21,993 bases of DNA from a virus (IMGVR_UViG_3300030104_002621:2797-24789); one strand, 5' to 3'. Counted from the first letter of the stretch, positions 1-6,766 are shown. Notes: generated by a model not told the origin, from the sequence alone. Made by a program: numbers and translations.

Positions 1-471
1 GAAAATGCTAGAATAAAACAAGCTAGACAAAGCAGAGAACAGGTTAAAGTTGAAGATAATATTAAATCTGAAAGCACACCTGTTGAACAACCACAATATA
101 ATACGCCAATGCCAGATGCTAAAGCTGAGGCATGGGCTGCTAAAAATGTTTGGTTTGGTTCTAATAGAGCTATGACTAATACTGCTATCTCTCATCACCA
201 AGACTTAGAAAATGAAGGATATGACACTACATCTGATGAATACTATCAAGAAATTGATAGAAGGATGAAAGTTGACTTTCCTGCTAGATTTGGTAATAAT
301 GAGGCAGAGAAAACGTCCGCTCCCGTGCAAACGGTTGCATCAGCAAATAGAAGCGTAAAACCTGGACGCAAGACTGTGAGACTCACTTCATCACAAGTAG
401 CAATAGCTAAAAAATTAGGAGTGCCACTCGAAGAGTACGCAAAACAATTGAAAAACACGGAAGGAGCGTAA
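1..471 (+). CDS. Scaffold-like capsid assembly protein, 3' part only
   Basis: The reading frame is open from base 1 to the TAA at 469-471, so the gene starts upstream of the window; 156 residues are visible. The ATG at 109 is internal and has no convincing ribosome-binding site. The visible part is charged, low in hydrophobics and probably mostly helical, rich in Gln, Glu, Lys and Ala, with a basic Lys-Pro-Gly-Arg-Lys stretch followed by a C-terminal helix (about V-R-L-T-S-S-Q to the end). A hydrophilic protein with a basic helical tail, two genes before the major capsid protein, is what a scaffolding protein looks like, and such tails often bind the capsid shell. This is inference from context and composition; no catalytic motif is visible. 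The next gene starts one base after this stop. Confidence 0.6.
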   Translation, partial: ENARIKQARQSREQVKVEDNIKSESTPVEQPQYNTPMPDAKAEAWAAKNVWFGSNRAMTNTAISHHQDLENEGYDTTSDEYYQEIDRRMKVDFPARFGNNEAEKTSAPVQTVASANRSVKPGRKTVRLTSSQVAIAKKLGVPLEEYAKQLKNTEGA

Positions 472-472
472 A

Positions 473-931
473 ATGGAAAAAGAAAAAAATACTTCACGTG
501 CGAGCCAAACACGAGAAAAGTCAGAGAGACCTAAAGTGTGGGTTCCACCATCATCTCTAGATGCACCCCCTGCACCTGATGGATTCAGGTATAGATGGAT
601 AAGAGCTGAAGTTACAGGCTTTCAAGACACTAAAAATATAACTGGAAGAATTAGAGAAGGTTATGAATTAGTTAGAGCCGAGGAAGTTGAAAACGCATCA
701 GATTATCCAGTCCTTGAAGAAGGAAAATACAAGGGAGTGATTGGGGTTGGTGGCCTTTTACTTGCAAAGGTACCGATCGAGATCGCGAAGCAAAGAATGG
801 AATACATGACTGGTAAACACCAGGAACGTGACCAAGCAGTAAACAACGATCTTATGAAGGAGCAGGACCAGAGGATGCCTATCAATGTTGAGAGGCAGTC
901 TCGTGTAACCTTCGGTGGTACGAAAAAGTAA
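473..931 (+). CDS. Conserved pre-capsid phage protein, function unknown
   Basis: This 152-residue protein starts at an ATG one base after the preceding stop; a GGAG motif in the last codons of the upstream gene is the likely ribosome-binding site. The N-terminal 35 residues are charged and Pro-rich. A middle segment (R-Y-R-W-I-R-A-E, then G-R-I-R-E-G-Y-E-L-V-R-A-E-E) leads to a short hydrophobic G-V-G-G-L-L-L-A-K-V-P strand and a long charged C-terminal helix. From memory, proteins with the pattern 'RWIR ... REGWE-V-A ... IGGLLL-K-P' occur just before the major capsid gene in many marine podoviruses. Their role is unproven, but the position suggests capsid assembly or a minor head component. 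No enzyme motif is seen. Confidence 0.7.
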   Translation: MEKEKNTSRASQTREKSERPKVWVPPSSLDAPPAPDGFRYRWIRAEVTGFQDTKNITGRIREGYELVRAEEVENASDYPVLEEGKYKGVIGVGGLLLAKVPIEIAKQRMEYMTGKHQERDQAVNNDLMKEQDQRMPINVERQSRVTFGGTKK

Positions 932-957
932 TTTTATATCACTGAATTAAATTAACC

Positions 958-983
958 GTGATTCATTTATTGTGAATGATCAC
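958..983 (+). promoter_or_regulatory. Imperfect hairpin in the leader before the 1001 gene
   Basis: In the 69-base gap between two genes, bases 958-967 pair with 975-983 with one bulged T, leaving a 7-base loop. The ribosome-binding site AAGGAG (986-991) follows directly. There is no U-tract, so a mRNA-stabilising or translation-affecting hairpin is more likely than a terminator. The call rests on pairing alone. Confidence 0.3.
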
Positions 984-1000
984 ATAAGGAGAAAATAACT

Positions 1001-1657
1001 ATGGCTAACACAAGTACAACTGGTTTTGGTGCTAGAGCGTCTCTTACGTTAGGTAATACACCTGCAACGTCTGGACAATCTAAATACAAAATCAAAAGTG
1101 GCTTAGGTAAAAATATCCACAATCATGCTCCTGTATCTCTTCAGTATTCTGATGGAGACACAAGCTACATTGAGGATATCACTCATGCTACTATGGACGA
1201 TGGTCTAACTGGCGGTGCTTCATGGGATGCGGATGGATCTAACATTCAACCAATCCTAGGTGTGTTCAATGGTGCGTTCTACATAGACAACTCAACTAGC
1301 AAACCAACATTTGCTAATTTTGTTGCTTCAGGAACAACTTTTGCAACAAACCAAAACACTGGTAGTACAGACGGCGTTGGTTTTGTTAATGATAATCCTC
1401 TTCAAGAATACATTGTTAGAGCAGATGCAGCAGTAGCCGCAACTAACATTGGTAAAAGAGCTAATCTTAACAACCACGGATCACATAAAAACGGTACATC
1501 AACAGCAACTTTAGATATTCAAGCCGATAACGACGGAAGAATGTTTAGAATAATCAGATCTGCAGAAGTTCCAAATCAAGAGGATCTTACAGCAGCTGGT
1601 TCAGACGTTGTCGTTGTATTTAACAATAGAGCGACTCTCTGGCAGAGAGACATCTAA
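1001..1657 (+). CDS. Probable virion structural protein before the capsid gene (head decoration candidate)
   Basis: The protein has 218 residues and a good AAGGAG ribosome-binding site ten bases before the ATG. It is rich in Gly, Thr, Asn, Ser and Asp, has no signal peptide or membrane segment, and looks beta-rich. It begins with a low-complexity T-S-T-T-G-F-G-A-R-A segment and later carries a conserved-looking N-D-N-P-L-Q-E-Y-I-V-R-A-D stretch. Its C-terminus (V-V-V-V-F-N-N-R-A-T-L-W) resembles a terminal beta strand. Only 22 bases separate it from the major capsid gene, so the two are probably co-transcribed. Small beta-rich proteins here are commonly head decoration or fibre proteins. I do not recognise a named family, so the structural role comes from context. 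Confidence 0.65.
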   Translation: MANTSTTGFGARASLTLGNTPATSGQSKYKIKSGLGKNIHNHAPVSLQYSDGDTSYIEDITHATMDDGLTGGASWDADGSNIQPILGVFNGAFYIDNSTSKPTFANFVASGTTFATNQNTGSTDGVGFVNDNPLQEYIVRADAAVAATNIGKRANLNNHGSHKNGTSTATLDIQADNDGRMFRIIRSAEVPNQEDLTAAGSDVVVVFNNRATLWQRDI

Positions 1658-1679
1658 GCCTTAGAATAGGAGAACAAAT

Positions 1680-2591
1680 ATGGCAATATCAAGAGCACAA
1701 CTAGTTAAAGAACTAGAGCCAGGTTTGAACGCACTGTTCGGCTTGGAATATAAAAGGTATGAAAATCAGCATGCTGAGATTTATACCAGCGAATCTTCAG
1801 ACAGAGCTTTCGAAGAGGAAGTAATGTTATCAGGATTCGGTAGCGCACAAGTAAAAGGTGAAGGATCTGGTGTAGCGTTTGACGATGCACAAGAAACTTT
1901 CACAGCTCGTTACTCACACGAGACAGTAGCTTTAGCATTTGCAATCACAGAAGAAGCTATCGAAGATAATCTCTACGATAGATTAGCTGCTAGATACACA
2001 AAAGCTTTAGCAAGATCTATGAGTAATGCTAAACAAGTAAAAGCCGTTGAGCCTTTAATAAATGGTCTACCAGGTGTAGATACATTTAAATCAGGTGACG
2101 GTGAATCTTTGTTTGGTGTGTCACACCCTACGTTAAATGGTAGTTTCCAAAACACCCTTACAACGCAGGCAGACCTTAACGAAACTTCGTTAGAGCAATC
2201 ACTTATCGACATCGGTAAGATGACTGACGAAAGAGGTCTTAAAGTTGCAGCTAGAGGAGTGAAAATGATCGTTCCTCAGGAGAATCAGTTCACAGCTGAA
2301 AGACTTATGAAGTCTCAAGGTAGAACTGGAACAGCTGATAATGATATCAATGCAATCGTTTCAATGGGAATGATTCCTCAAGGATACAGAGTGAATAATT
2401 ACCTAACTGATACAGATTCATTCTACATCATTACAGACGTACCAAATGGTATGAAAATGTTCACAAGAGCTCCATTGACAACTGCAATGGAAGGTGATTT
2501 CGATACTGGAAACGTTAGATACAAAGCTAGAGAAAGATACTCATTTGGAGTATCAGACCCTAGAGGTATCTTCGGCGTTGAAGGTGCGTAA
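1680..2591 (+). CDS. Major capsid protein, HK97 fold (Mu gpT-like)
   Basis: This 303-residue protein forms the icosahedral head shell. It matches the phage major capsid family related to Mu gpT by several landmarks: an N-terminal M-A-I-S-R-A-Q-L-V-K-E-L-E-P-G-L helix; an A-F-A-I-T-E-E-A-I-E-D-N segment near 86-97 followed by a long Arg/Lys helix (about 100-120); the G-V-S-H-P motif at 146-150; a T-D-E-R-G-L-K segment at 182-188; a V-P-Q-E-N-Q-F-T-A-E-R segment at 198-208; T-A-D-N-D-I-N-A-I at 218-226; and a C-terminal R-E-R-Y-S-F-G-V-S-D-P-R-G strand. Length is normal for the family and no scaffold domain is fused. A clear GGAG ribosome-binding site precedes the ATG. A hairpin terminator 12 bases after the stop suits a highly expressed gene. 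Confidence 0.93.
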   Translation: MAISRAQLVKELEPGLNALFGLEYKRYENQHAEIYTSESSDRAFEEEVMLSGFGSAQVKGEGSGVAFDDAQETFTARYSHETVALAFAITEEAIEDNLYDRLAARYTKALARSMSNAKQVKAVEPLINGLPGVDTFKSGDGESLFGVSHPTLNGSFQNTLTTQADLNETSLEQSLIDIGKMTDERGLKVAARGVKMIVPQENQFTAERLMKSQGRTGTADNDINAIVSMGMIPQGYRVNNYLTDTDSFYIITDVPNGMKMFTRAPLTTAMEGDFDTGNVRYKARERYSFGVSDPRGIFGVEGA

Positions 2592-2603
2592 TAATTAAAT
2601 TTT

Positions 2604-2629
2604 ATGGGGCGGCCTTAAAACCGCCCCAT
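2604..2629 (+). terminator. Hairpin terminator after the major capsid gene
   Basis: A perfect 9-bp GC-rich stem, ATGGGGCGG (2604-2612) with CCGCCCCAT (2621-2629), encloses an 8-base loop. The downstream U-tract is short (ATTTA), so termination may be partial. It sits just after the capsid stop, where many phages reduce read-through of the capsid message. Confidence 0.8.
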
Positions 2630-2643
2630 TTACAATATAAACG

Positions 2644-2910
2644 ATGAGATTCATGAAAAAATTTATAGTAAATATCTGGGCATACGATCATCATGCAAGA
2701 TTTGATGTTTTGTCCCTAGATGACCCACAATCCTTAGAAAATGCAATCCTTGACAAACTTGGAGAAAACGTTATAAAGTGGGAAGATCTTGGAAATAGTT
2801 ATAATGACAAGATTAATAGAATAACCTATGAGGAGGTTGTTGATGATACAAGACCTATACAAACAAAAAAGGTCCTTGGAGTTGAAGTGGGAACAGGAGC
2901 ATCTATCTAA
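2644..2910 (+). CDS. Small protein of unknown function
   Basis: This is an 88-residue reading frame between the capsid terminator and the promoter-like spacer. A second ATG at 2653 (M-K-K-F-I-V) is also possible; a partial GATGAG lies before it and the first ATG has little upstream signal. The protein begins with a K-F-I-V-N-I-W-A-Y strand, has a central acidic helix and ends in a T-K-K-V-L-G-V-E-V strand, suggesting a small alpha/beta fold. I do not recognise it. Its end overlaps the next small gene by 68 bases, and that gene's ribosome-binding site lies inside it, suggesting the two are translated together. Confidence 0.55.
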   Translation: MRFMKKFIVNIWAYDHHARFDVLSLDDPQSLENAILDKLGENVIKWEDLGNSYNDKINRITYEEVVDDTRPIQTKKVLGVEVGTGASI

Positions 2911-2995
2911 TGGTAGATATACTCTTGAAATGGTCAGGATCGATGACAAAGTTAAAAAAGTCATTACAAAGATCAAAAGCTACATCGTTGAATAA
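2843..2995 (+). CDS. Overlapping 50-residue helical protein, unknown function
   Basis: The start is the ATG at 2843 and the stop is TAA at 2993-2995. The evidence is a perfect AGGAGG at 2831-2836, six bases before the ATG, inside the preceding gene and read in another frame. The product is short, highly charged and probably helical: it starts M-I-Q-D-L-Y-K-Q-K-R, contains W-E-Q-E-H-L and ends V-I-T-K-I-K-S-Y-I-V-E. No cysteine cluster, signal peptide or membrane segment is seen. It overlaps the previous gene by 68 bases. Such small proteins are common in phages and often bind a partner; nothing here says which. Confidence 0.6.
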   Translation: MIQDLYKQKRSLELKWEQEHLSNGRYTLEMVRIDDKVKKVITKIKSYIVE

Positions 2996-3019
2996 ATCAG
3001 ATTCACACTACAGGCTCTC

Positions 3020-3048
3020 TTGCACTCTACTAAAATGTAGTATATAGT
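3020..3048 (+). promoter_or_regulatory. Candidate sigma70-type promoter
   Basis: TTGCAC (3020-3025; 4 of 6 against TTGACA) is followed after exactly 17 bases by TATAGT (3043-3048; 5 of 6 against TATAAT). It lies in the largest non-coding gap in the window (2996-3135), after a terminator and two small genes. Transcription would begin near 3055 and give a leader of about 80 bases. TATAGT also pairs with ACTATA at 3055-3060, so it could be part of a small hairpin instead. Confidence 0.45.
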
Positions 3049-3072
3049 TTTATCACTATACAATTATTTAAA

Positions 3073-3113
3073 GAACATAGACGCGTATAGTCGACGGCCT
3101 AGAGACTATGTTC
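3073..3113 (+). promoter_or_regulatory. Inverted repeat in the leader of the 3136 gene
   Basis: GAACATAG (3073-3080) is perfectly complementary to CTATGTTC (3106-3113) across a 25-base, more GC-rich loop that holds TCGA and a weak inner TAG/CTA pair. It lies between the candidate promoter and the ribosome-binding site AGGAGG (3122-3127), so it would be in the mRNA leader. It could stabilise the message or be a protein-binding operator; the sequence does not decide. Confidence 0.4.
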
Positions 3114-3135
3114 ATAAAACTAGGAGGATATAATT

Positions 3136-3690
3136 ATGGCATCAACTACGTTTAACGGACCAGTAAGGTCTGAAAAAGGTTTCCAAGTTGCAACTAAAAA
3201 TGCAACTACTGGAGCAATAACAACTAGAATGAGTTCAGGTATGCCTGACTTAACTGGTTTATCAGTATCAGATGTAGCAACAGCTACTAGTATTACACTA
3301 GCGGCAGATACTATTTCTGTAATAAATTACACAGGTGCAGCAGCTGCAACTTGTACTTTACCTGCAGCAACGCAAGGTACAATAGTAGTTTATGCACAAG
3401 CAAAAGATACAACTGGAGGAACTGCTACATTAACTTTTGATGCAGCGGGTTCTGATGTTTGGGCAACTGGTTCAGTAATTGAATCAAGAGCAACAGCAGA
3501 AGTAACTTTTGATACTTCAGCGGCAAATGAAACTCAATTAGTTTTTACACCAGCTAACGCAGCAACAAACTTATTCACAACAGGAAGCATGATTGCTTTT
3601 ATTTGTTATGAAAAAGGTACATGGCATATTGCATCTAAAATGGGTGGCGCAGCAGACGCTACTACAGGTGCATTTGCATTTGCAGCATAA
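3136..3690 (+). CDS. Small beta-rich virion structural protein
   Basis: This 184-residue protein has a strong AGGAGG ribosome-binding site nine bases before the ATG. It starts M-A-S-T-T-F-N-G-P-V-R-S-E-K-G-F-Q, a start I associate with decoration or fibre proteins of marine phages, and continues as an Ala/Thr/Gly-rich, probably all-beta chain. It has one Trp-containing strand (D-V-W-A-T-G-S-V-I) and a C-terminal segment G-T-W-H-I-A-S-K-M-G-G. No membrane segment or enzyme motif is present. It has its own promoter-like spacer upstream and a strong terminator downstream, so it seems to be an independent, highly expressed unit, as expected for an abundant surface protein. Decoration versus minor head or fibre protein cannot be decided. 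Confidence 0.65.
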   Translation: MASTTFNGPVRSEKGFQVATKNATTGAITTRMSSGMPDLTGLSVSDVATATSITLAADTISVINYTGAAAATCTLPAATQGTIVVYAQAKDTTGGTATLTFDAAGSDVWATGSVIESRATAEVTFDTSAANETQLVFTPANAATNLFTTGSMIAFICYEKGTWHIASKMGGAADATTGAFAFAA

Positions 3691-3700
3691 TAATTAATTA

Positions 3701-3728
3701 GTGTGGGCTTCGGCCCACACAAATTTTT
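3701..3728 (+). terminator. Rho-independent terminator with UUCG tetraloop
   Basis: An 8-bp perfect stem, GTGTGGGC (3701-3708) with GCCCACAC (3713-3720), is closed by a TTCG tetraloop and followed by AAATTTTT. This is a textbook intrinsic terminator ten bases after the stop of the preceding gene. It marks the end of that unit and the start of the connector genes. Confidence 0.9.
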
Positions 3729-3740
3729 AAGGAGAAAAAT

Positions 3741-4040
3741 ATGGATTCAGATCAACAGTTTTCTACAAGAACTTCTGATGGAAGATTTGGTAGAGCAACA
3801 GATGCTTCAAGTTCTTTTATTGGACCAGCTAGAATAACTTATATTCAAGTTGAAGGAGTGGCTAATAGCAATATCAAACTTTATGATGGAACAGATGCAA
3901 CTGGAGCTTTAGTATTCGAAGGTAATTGCGGAACTGAAGGACTAGATATATATGTTCCTGGCAGTGGTATTAGATGTAGAACTGGAATATATTTAGATTT
4001 AACTAATACGACATCGGTAACTATTGGTTATACTGGCTAG
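3741..4040 (+). CDS. Small beta-rich structural protein
   Basis: The protein has 99 residues; AAGGAG lies nine bases before the ATG. After a polar N-terminus (Q-F-S-T-R-T-S-D-G-R-F-G-R-A) it shows alternating strands such as A-R-I-T-Y-I-Q-V-E-G, I-K-L-Y-D-G, A-L-V-F-E-G and T-S-V-T-I-G-Y-T-G, giving a compact beta-sandwich-like profile. Small proteins of this kind recur among marine phage structural genes, and two more beta-rich small proteins lie at 8572 and 21399 in this window. No catalytic residues stand out. It is followed after eight bases by the first adaptor-like gene, so it is probably a virion component near the head-tail junction, by inference. Confidence 0.6.
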   Translation: MDSDQQFSTRTSDGRFGRATDASSSFIGPARITYIQVEGVANSNIKLYDGTDATGALVFEGNCGTEGLDIYVPGSGIRCRTGIYLDLTNTTSVTIGYTG

Positions 4041-4048
4041 GAGGTTAA

Positions 4049-4798
4049 ATGGCTAACACTACCTCTGGAACAACGACGTTTGATAAAACTTTTGCTATTG
4101 ATGAAATAATAGAAGATGCTTTTGAACGTATAGGATTGCAAAATGTTGCAGGTTATCAACTTAAATCTGCAAGAAGATCTCTTAATATATTATTTCAAGA
4201 ATGGGGTAATAGAGGTATTCACTATTGGGAAATAGATGAACTTGATTTAGATTTAGTTGAAGGACAAGCTGAATACGATTTTTTTAGATCAAGTGATGAT
4301 GGCACAAGTGCTACCTCAACACCAAATGGTGTATATGGAATATCTGATGTTCTTGAAGCACAATTAAGATCTAATAGAACACAAACGACTCAATCTGATA
4401 GTCCTATGACTAAAGTTGATAGATCTACTTATGCAGGTTTTTCTAATAAATTATCAAAAGGTACACCTAATCAATACTGGGTAGAAAGATTTATTGATAA
4501 AGTTAGAGTGCATGTTTATCCAACACCAGACTCTACTAATGCATCTAAAGATATGCATTTTTATTACATAAAAAGAATACAAGATGTAGGAGATTATACA
4601 AACGCAACAGATGTACCATTTAGGTTTGTTCCTTGTATGATAGCTGGTTTAGCATTTTATCTTGCACAAAAATATCAAATACAAGTAGTTCAACAAATGA
4701 AACTATACTATGAAGATGAATTACAAAGAGCTCTTGCAGAAGATGGTTCAGCTTCTAGCACACACATAACACCAAAAGCTTATTACCCAGGAGCATAA
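4049..4798 (+). CDS. Head-tail adaptor-like protein (copy 1)
   Basis: This 249-residue protein resembles the short-tail adaptor proteins of SU10/P22 gp4 type, which form a ring below the portal. The N-terminal helical part (I-D-E-I-I-E-D-A-F-E-R-I-G, then L-K-S-A-R-R-S-L-N-I-L-F-Q-E-W) is the clearest family signature. A beta-rich middle (V-E-G-Q-A-E-Y-D-F, V-R-V-H-V-Y-P-T-P) follows, with a C-terminal helical part (about 195-235: F-V-P-C-M-I-A-G-L-A-F-Y-L-A-Q-K-Y). The ribosome-binding site GGAGG at 4040-4044 overlaps the preceding stop. A second, diverged protein of the same plan is at 5582. The stop overlaps the next start (TAATG). The family assignment is from remembered pattern, not a search. 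Confidence 0.75.
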   Translation: MANTTSGTTTFDKTFAIDEIIEDAFERIGLQNVAGYQLKSARRSLNILFQEWGNRGIHYWEIDELDLDLVEGQAEYDFFRSSDDGTSATSTPNGVYGISDVLEAQLRSNRTQTTQSDSPMTKVDRSTYAGFSNKLSKGTPNQYWVERFIDKVRVHVYPTPDSTNASKDMHFYYIKRIQDVGDYTNATDVPFRFVPCMIAGLAFYLAQKYQIQVVQQMKLYYEDELQRALAEDGSASSTHITPKAYYPGA

Positions 4799-5436
4799 TG
4801 CCAAAATACGCAACAGGAAAATATGCAAAAGCAATATCAGATAGATCTGGTATGGAATTTCCATACAGAGAAATGGTTAGAGAATGGAATGGTTCTTTTG
4901 TTCATGTATCTGAATTTGAACCTAAACAACCACAATTAGAACCAAAACCATTATCTGCAGATGGTATATCTTTAAGACATGTAAGACCTGGAAGAAGTGA
5001 ACCCTCTGTTTTATTAAATTTAAGAAATAATCCTTTTGAAACTTTTAAAGCAGGTTCTGCAATAATAAATGTTTTTGCACCTGGTCATGGCTTAACAAAT
5101 GGAGAAACACATAGATTTAGAGGATCAGTAAAAGTTTCACCAGGAACTGGATCGCCATATAATCCTAATACAGGAGCATCTGGAACTCCTGTTTCTGGTT
5201 TTTCTAGTATACTTAATTTTGATGGAATATCAGGATCAAATATAGAAAGATCTGCAGGATATACAATAACAACTGGTTTATATAAAACAATAAGTGGAAT
5301 AGATCAAAGAGTTACAACAGATTATTCATTAAATAATTTTTTTCATTTTACTGTTGTTACAAATACTGCTACAGTAGGGCAAACAAGAGGAGGAGGAAAT
5401 GGCTGTTCCATTGGTCCAGTTAGTTTAGAATCATGA
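4798..5436 (+). CDS. Structural protein between the two adaptor genes
   Basis: The 212-residue protein starts inside the previous stop (TAATG at 4796-4800), which implies translational coupling. Residues 1-80 form a recognisable block, with Y-A-T-G-K-Y-A-K-A-I-S-D-R-S-G-M, F-P-Y-R-E-M-V-R-E-W-N-G and Q-P-Q-L-E-P-K-P, that I associate with a conserved protein of many marine phages. The rest is Gly/Ser/Thr-rich and probably beta-structured: it includes I-I-N-V-F-A-P-G-H-G-L-T-N-G-E-T-H-R-F-R-G and ends in a Gly-rich tail. Its place between two adaptor-type genes suggests a head-closure or tail-base component, but the molecular role is not known to me. It ends in ATGA overlap with the small Cys/His gene. 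Confidence 0.65.
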   Translation: MPKYATGKYAKAISDRSGMEFPYREMVREWNGSFVHVSEFEPKQPQLEPKPLSADGISLRHVRPGRSEPSVLLNLRNNPFETFKAGSAIINVFAPGHGLTNGETHRFRGSVKVSPGTGSPYNPNTGASGTPVSGFSSILNFDGISGSNIERSAGYTITTGLYKTISGIDQRVTTDYSLNNFFHFTVVTNTATVGQTRGGGNGCSIGPVSLES

Positions 5437-5582
5437 TAAAAAAAATTATTAATAAAATTAAAAGTTGGTTTATTCCTAAAAAAGAGGAACCAATTATATT
5501 AACTGAAAAAAAACCAGAGCATTGTTCAGGACATTTAAGGTTTAGAAAATCTTGTCCACGTTGTCAGGAGATAGTAGCGTAA
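5433..5582 (+). CDS. 49-residue protein with a Cys/His zinc-site motif
   Basis: The ATG at 5433 overlaps the preceding TGA (ATGA) and the TAA at 5580-5582 overlaps the next ATG (TAATG), so this small gene fits exactly between its neighbours with stop/start coupling on both sides. The N-terminal half is very basic (K-K-I-I-N-K-I-K-S-W-F-I-P-K-K). The C-terminal half carries C31-x2-H34-x6-C41-x2-C44, a spacing typical of a small zinc ribbon or knuckle, within C-S-G-H-L-R-F-R-K-S-C-P-R-C. It could bind DNA, RNA or a protein partner in a zinc-dependent way. Metal binding and function are inference; the reading frame, its boundaries and the four ligands are directly visible. Confidence 0.7.
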   Translation: MIKKIINKIKSWFIPKKEEPIILTEKKPEHCSGHLRFRKSCPRCQEIVA

Positions 5583-6292
5583 TGGCTGGATTAAGTGCAT
5601 CAGGATTAAAAACACAAATTAGAAGTTATACTGAAACAGATTCTAATGTTTTAACAGATGCTGTTTTAGAAAATATAATTTTAAATGCACAGTATAGAAT
5701 TTTTAGAGATGTTCCTATTGATGCAGATAGAAAACAACAATTAGGTAATTTAGTTGCTGGACAAGAATCAATCAACGCTCCAGCAGGAGCATTATTTATA
5801 AGAGGTATACAAGTTTATGATACAGCTGGATCTGAAACTACAGGAGCTAATAGATGGTTAGAGAAAAAAGATTATACATATCTACAAGAGTATCAAGATG
5901 TAACAGGAACATCGGCAGCTCAAGGTCAACCTAAATATTATGCTATGTTTGGTGGTGGTACAGGAGAATCAGACACGACATCTGGACGTATAGCATTTGC
6001 TCCAGTTCCTAATACAACTTATAGATTTAGAGTGCATTTTAATAAAATGCCTGATCTTTTGGAGAATAACGACACTAATTATATTAGTATGAATTTTTCA
6101 AACGGTCTATTATATTGTTGTCTATCAGAAGCATATGGATTTTTAAAAGGTCCTATGGATATGTTGACATTATACGAAAATAAATATAAACAAGAGGTAC
6201 AAAAGTTTGCTAGTGAGCAAATTGGAAGAAGACGAAGAGATGACTACACTGATGGAGCTGTTCGTATACCAATAAACTCACCAAACCCGTAG
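5582..6292 (+). CDS. Head-tail adaptor-like protein (copy 2)
   Basis: The protein has 236 residues from the ATG at 5582, which I prefer to the in-frame TTG at 5552 because it overlaps the upstream stop and has AGGAG eleven bases before it. It follows the same plan as the 4049 protein: N-terminal helices (L-T-D-A-V-L-E-N-I-I-L-N-A-Q-Y-R-I-F-R-D-V), a beta-rich core (G-R-I-A-F-A-P-V-P-N-T-T-Y-R-F-R-V-H-F), and a helical C-terminus (F-S-N-G-L-L-Y-C-C-L-S-E-A-Y). A very basic tail (G-R-R-R-R-D-D-Y) is present. It resembles the SU10-type adaptor family, which builds the ring joining portal and tail in short-tailed phages. Two different adaptors could form stacked rings; this is inference. Confidence 0.75.
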   Translation: MAGLSASGLKTQIRSYTETDSNVLTDAVLENIILNAQYRIFRDVPIDADRKQQLGNLVAGQESINAPAGALFIRGIQVYDTAGSETTGANRWLEKKDYTYLQEYQDVTGTSAAQGQPKYYAMFGGGTGESDTTSGRIAFAPVPNTTYRFRVHFNKMPDLLENNDTNYISMNFSNGLLYCCLSEAYGFLKGPMDMLTLYENKYKQEVQKFASEQIGRRRRDDYTDGAVRIPINSPNP

Positions 6293-6303
6293 GAGAATAA
6301 ATT

Positions 6304-6756
6304 ATGGCAATATCATCAGCAATATGTTCAAGCTTTAAACAAGAGCTTTTACAAGGTAAACACAGTTTTGAATCTTCTGGTGGACACACTTTTAAGATTG
6401 CTCTTTTTACAAGTTCTGCATCCTTAGGTGCAGCAACTACTGATTATTCAACATCAAACGAAATATCAAATACATCTGGATCTGCATACACTGCAGGTGG
6501 AGCCACACTTACAAACAATGGTGTATCTTTATCATCAACAACAGCTTTTGTTGACTTTGCAGATGTAACTTATTCTTCTGCATCTTTTACTGCAAATGGA
6601 GCAATGATTTATAATACTACAACAAATGGTGGATCATCAACTACAGATGCTGTTGCTATCATTGCATTCGGTGGAGACAAAACAGCAAGTAATGGAACTT
6701 TTAAAATAGAATTTCCAGCAGCAGACGCAAGTAACGCAATCATCAGATTAGCATAG
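6304..6756 (+). CDS. Conserved phage virion protein, probably tail-fibre associated
   Basis: This is a 150-residue protein with a GGAG ribosome-binding site. It follows a pattern seen in structural proteins of many unrelated phages: an N-terminal helix (C-S-S-F-K-Q-E-L-L-Q-G), then F-K-I-A-L-F-T-S-S-A-S-L, a T-A-G-G-A-T-L-T-N-N-G-V block, F-V-D-F-A-D-V-T-Y-S-S-A-S-F-T-A-N-G-A, and a C-terminal A-I-I-A-F-G-G-D-K-T-A-S-N-G-T-F-K-I. It is almost entirely beta and Thr/Ser/Ala-rich. Homologues are usually annotated only as structural or tail proteins. It opens the block of fibre-like genes. Exact placement in the virion is unknown. Confidence 0.7.
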   Translation: MAISSAICSSFKQELLQGKHSFESSGGHTFKIALFTSSASLGAATTDYSTSNEISNTSGSAYTAGGATLTNNGVSLSSTTAFVDFADVTYSSASFTANGAMIYNTTTNGGSSTTDAVAIIAFGGDKTASNGTFKIEFPAADASNAIIRLA

Positions 6757-6766
6757 GAGGTCAGCC

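Larger units (their letters stand above)
2996..3135 (+). other. Largest non-coding gap in the window
   Basis: These 140 bases hold the candidate promoter (3020-3048), the small TATAGT/ACTATA inverted repeat (3043-3060), the GAACATAG/CTATGTTC inverted repeat (3073-3113) and an AGGAGG ribosome-binding site (3122-3127). No reading frame is supported. No other gap in the window exceeds about 70 bases. Confidence 0.7.

Noticed and set aside
958-983. Intrinsic terminator before the 1001 gene
   Set aside because: The stem is AT-rich with a bulge and has no U-tract, so it is listed only as a leader hairpin.
5552-5581. TTG start giving the second adaptor ten more residues
   Set aside because: The ATG at 5582 overlaps the previous stop and has an AGGAG upstream; the extension lies inside the small Cys/His gene.
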